Positions 6,955-7,540 of a stretch of 7,540 bases of DNA are shown here, piece by piece (the stretch's first letter is position 1; every line of letters starts with the position of its first letter). Under the pieces are notes generated by a model. It was given only the letters and a program-made list of their open reading frames with translations. It did no database searches and was not told the DNA's origin. A program made the position numbers and the translations under genes. The stretch comes from Bacteroidota bacterium (GTDB lineage: Bacteria; Bacteroidota; Bacteroidia; Bacteroidales; UBA1556), in assembly GCA_003648395.1 (NCBI GenBank), contig QMPB01000202.1, positions 1 through 7,540 of the forward strand. Direction: 5' to 3'.

Positions 6955-6990
6955 AAAGCCACTGAAAATCTCAGTGGCTTTTGTGTTTTA
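6955..6990. terminator. Rho-independent terminator between convergent genes
   Basis: A perfect 11-bp stem, AAAGCCACTGA at 6955-6965 pairing with TCAGTGGCTTT at 6971-6981, closes a five-base loop. On the plus strand it is followed by a T-rich run (to 6990), a classical intrinsic terminator for the RHS and membrane-protein unit. On the minus strand the stem begins a few bases past the stop codon of the XRE gene and is followed by moderately T-rich DNA, so it probably serves both directions. Confidence 0.88.
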
Positions 6991-7308
6991 CCTCCCCAAA
7001 ATCAACCTCAAAACCTCCTTAACCGTAGCAATATCCTTTTTAGGAAGCTTAGCCGCCAAGCTAAGTAATTTACTAAGCTCAGGGTCAATTAAAGGCTCAG
7101 CCGCCTGCTGTGGTTTAATCCCCGTTAGCACATCCAAAGAAATACCAAGCGCTTTAGCCAATACAACAGCCGCCTCAATATTAGGTTTAGTATTACCACC
7201 TTCCCAACGAGAAATCATTCTTTTGTCATAATCAGTCAGATCACTCAAATCCTGCTGAGTAAGCTTTTTTTCCTTTCTTATGAGCTGTAAGTTTGTTCCG
7301 AAGTCCAT
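6988..7308 (-). CDS. XRE/Cro-C1 family helix-turn-helix regulator
   Basis: A 106-residue protein with an N-terminal HTH_3 (Cro/C1-type) DNA-binding domain at about 6-62: LQLIRKEKKLTQQDLSDLT contains the first helices, MISRWEGGNTKPNIEAA (31-47) covers the recognition helix and following turn, and ALGISLDVLTG (53-63) closes the domain. Residues 64-106 are a short helical tail (LSKLLSLAAKLPKKDIATVKE) that may mediate dimerisation; no peptidase, toxin or ligand-binding domain is present. Single-domain regulators of this shape are common in Bacteroidota, both in mobile regions and as stand-alone genes. It is convergent with the RHS and membrane-protein unit and shares the terminator. Its codons are richer in GCC and other G+C-ending forms than ileS (one 60-base sample is 50% G+C), hinting at a different origin. 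The targets are unknown. The start is the ATG at 7308; the next Met is within the recognition region. Confidence 0.9.
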   Translation of the reverse strand: MDFGTNLQLIRKEKKLTQQDLSDLTDYDKRMISRWEGGNTKPNIEAAVVLAKALGISLDVLTGIKPQQAAEPLIDPELSKLLSLAAKLPKKDIATVKEVLRLILGR

Positions 7309-7353
7309 ATTTTATAAATTTATTAGATACACATTATTGCCTATTTATTGTTT

Positions 7354-7398
7354 GTAAAAGTAGGTTTTTGTCGCAAATTACCCCCAAAAACCTTTTAC
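7354..7398. repeat. Long inverted repeat upstream of the XRE gene
   Basis: GTAAAA (7354-7359) plus GGTTTTTG (7363-7370) pair with CAAAAACC (7385-7392) plus TTTTAC (7393-7398). This gives a 14-bp stem interrupted only by the three-base bulge GTA (7360-7362), with a 14-base loop. It begins 46 bases upstream of the XRE start codon, so it could be an operator (possibly autoregulatory) or a leader hairpin of that gene. There is no direct evidence of function. Confidence 0.55.
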
Positions 7399-7441
7399 CC
7401 CTCCCGTACAGCTGTTGGGACTAAAGGGAGAGATTTTGGGG
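7382..7441. repeat. REP-like 60-base imperfect palindrome
   Basis: Nested complementary segments: CCCCAAAA (7382-7389) with TTTTGGGG (7434-7441), CCTTT (7391-7395) with AAAGG (7423-7427), and TCCC (7402-7405) with GGGA (7417-7420), around the 8-base palindrome ACAGCTGT (7408-7415). This layout resembles a REP-type extragenic palindrome. Its left arm overlaps the right arm of the preceding inverted repeat, so only one hairpin can form at a time. Apart from these two structures I see no credible gene between 7309 and 7540. Confidence 0.5.
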
Positions 7442-7540
7442 CATAATTTACTTGCTTTGTTCTTCCACAATGTGATGAAGCAAATTGGTTTATTGAGTTT
7501 ATATTTTTATCTTTTCTAAATAAAAACCTAATTCCAAACA

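Noticed and set aside
6875..7231. Plus-strand open frame of 118 codons
   Set aside because: It runs through the terminator hairpin and lies opposite the clearly recognisable XRE gene.
7475..7519. Plus-strand ATG with 14 codons (MKQIGLLSLYFYLF)
   Set aside because: It is too short, with no start signal, coding bias or family evidence.
7309..7540. Insertion-sequence end or transposon remnant
   Set aside because: Foldback structures are present, but there is no transposase fragment, no paired terminal repeat and no target duplication in the window; kept only as inverted repeats.

Overview
The window looks like the chromosome of a member of the Bacteroidota (Bacteroidia-like; the genus cannot be read from the sequence). 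The reasons are: the AT-rich DNA; the gene order ileS - dksA-like - lspA on one strand; start regions that are A-rich and lack a clear Shine-Dalgarno; exact matches to the Bacteroidota -7 promoter box TAnnTTTG upstream of both divergent genes; a cysteine-poor DksA of the kind seen in that phylum; and an RHS-core protein with the typical Bacteroidota 'DYYP.G..MPGRS' motif.

Bases 1-1045, minus strand: the first 18 codons of a gene that leaves the window at its left edge (possibly pheS, weakly supported). Forty bases before it ends a cyclophilin-type peptidyl-prolyl isomerase that carries a lipoprotein signal peptide. A 197-base divergent intergenic region holds one outward-facing promoter candidate for the isomerase and one for ileS.

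Bases 1046-5572, plus strand: a housekeeping block. It holds an isoleucyl-tRNA synthetase of the type-2 (eukaryote-like) class, a DksA/TraR-family transcription factor without a zinc site, and lipoprotein signal peptidase II. LspA would process lipoproteins such as the isomerase encoded at the left. The striking point is the synthetase's first signature motif, GIHH instead of HIGH. This is the swapped GXHH form linked to very high mupirocin resistance in IleRS2 enzymes.

Bases 5572-6918, plus strand: an accessory module attached directly to the lspA stop codon by a TAATG overlap. It encodes an orphan RHS-associated core domain, without the large YD-repeat shell, fused to a serine-hydrolase (lipase-like) tip with a plausible Ser-Asp-His triad and a serine-rich insertion. 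A 97-residue three-helix membrane protein follows after 27 bases, in the position where an immunity protein is expected. Glycine codon use (many GGG) and somewhat higher G+C set the RHS gene apart from the housekeeping block.

Bases 6919-7540: a strong, probably bidirectional terminator, then a convergent minus-strand XRE-family regulator, then 232 bases without a credible gene. The gene-free stretch contains two overlapping, mutually exclusive inverted repeats (REP-like or regulatory). I found no RNA genes, CRISPR array or intact insertion sequence. The best candidate for something undescribed is the orphan RHS-lipase plus membrane-protein pair inserted behind lspA.
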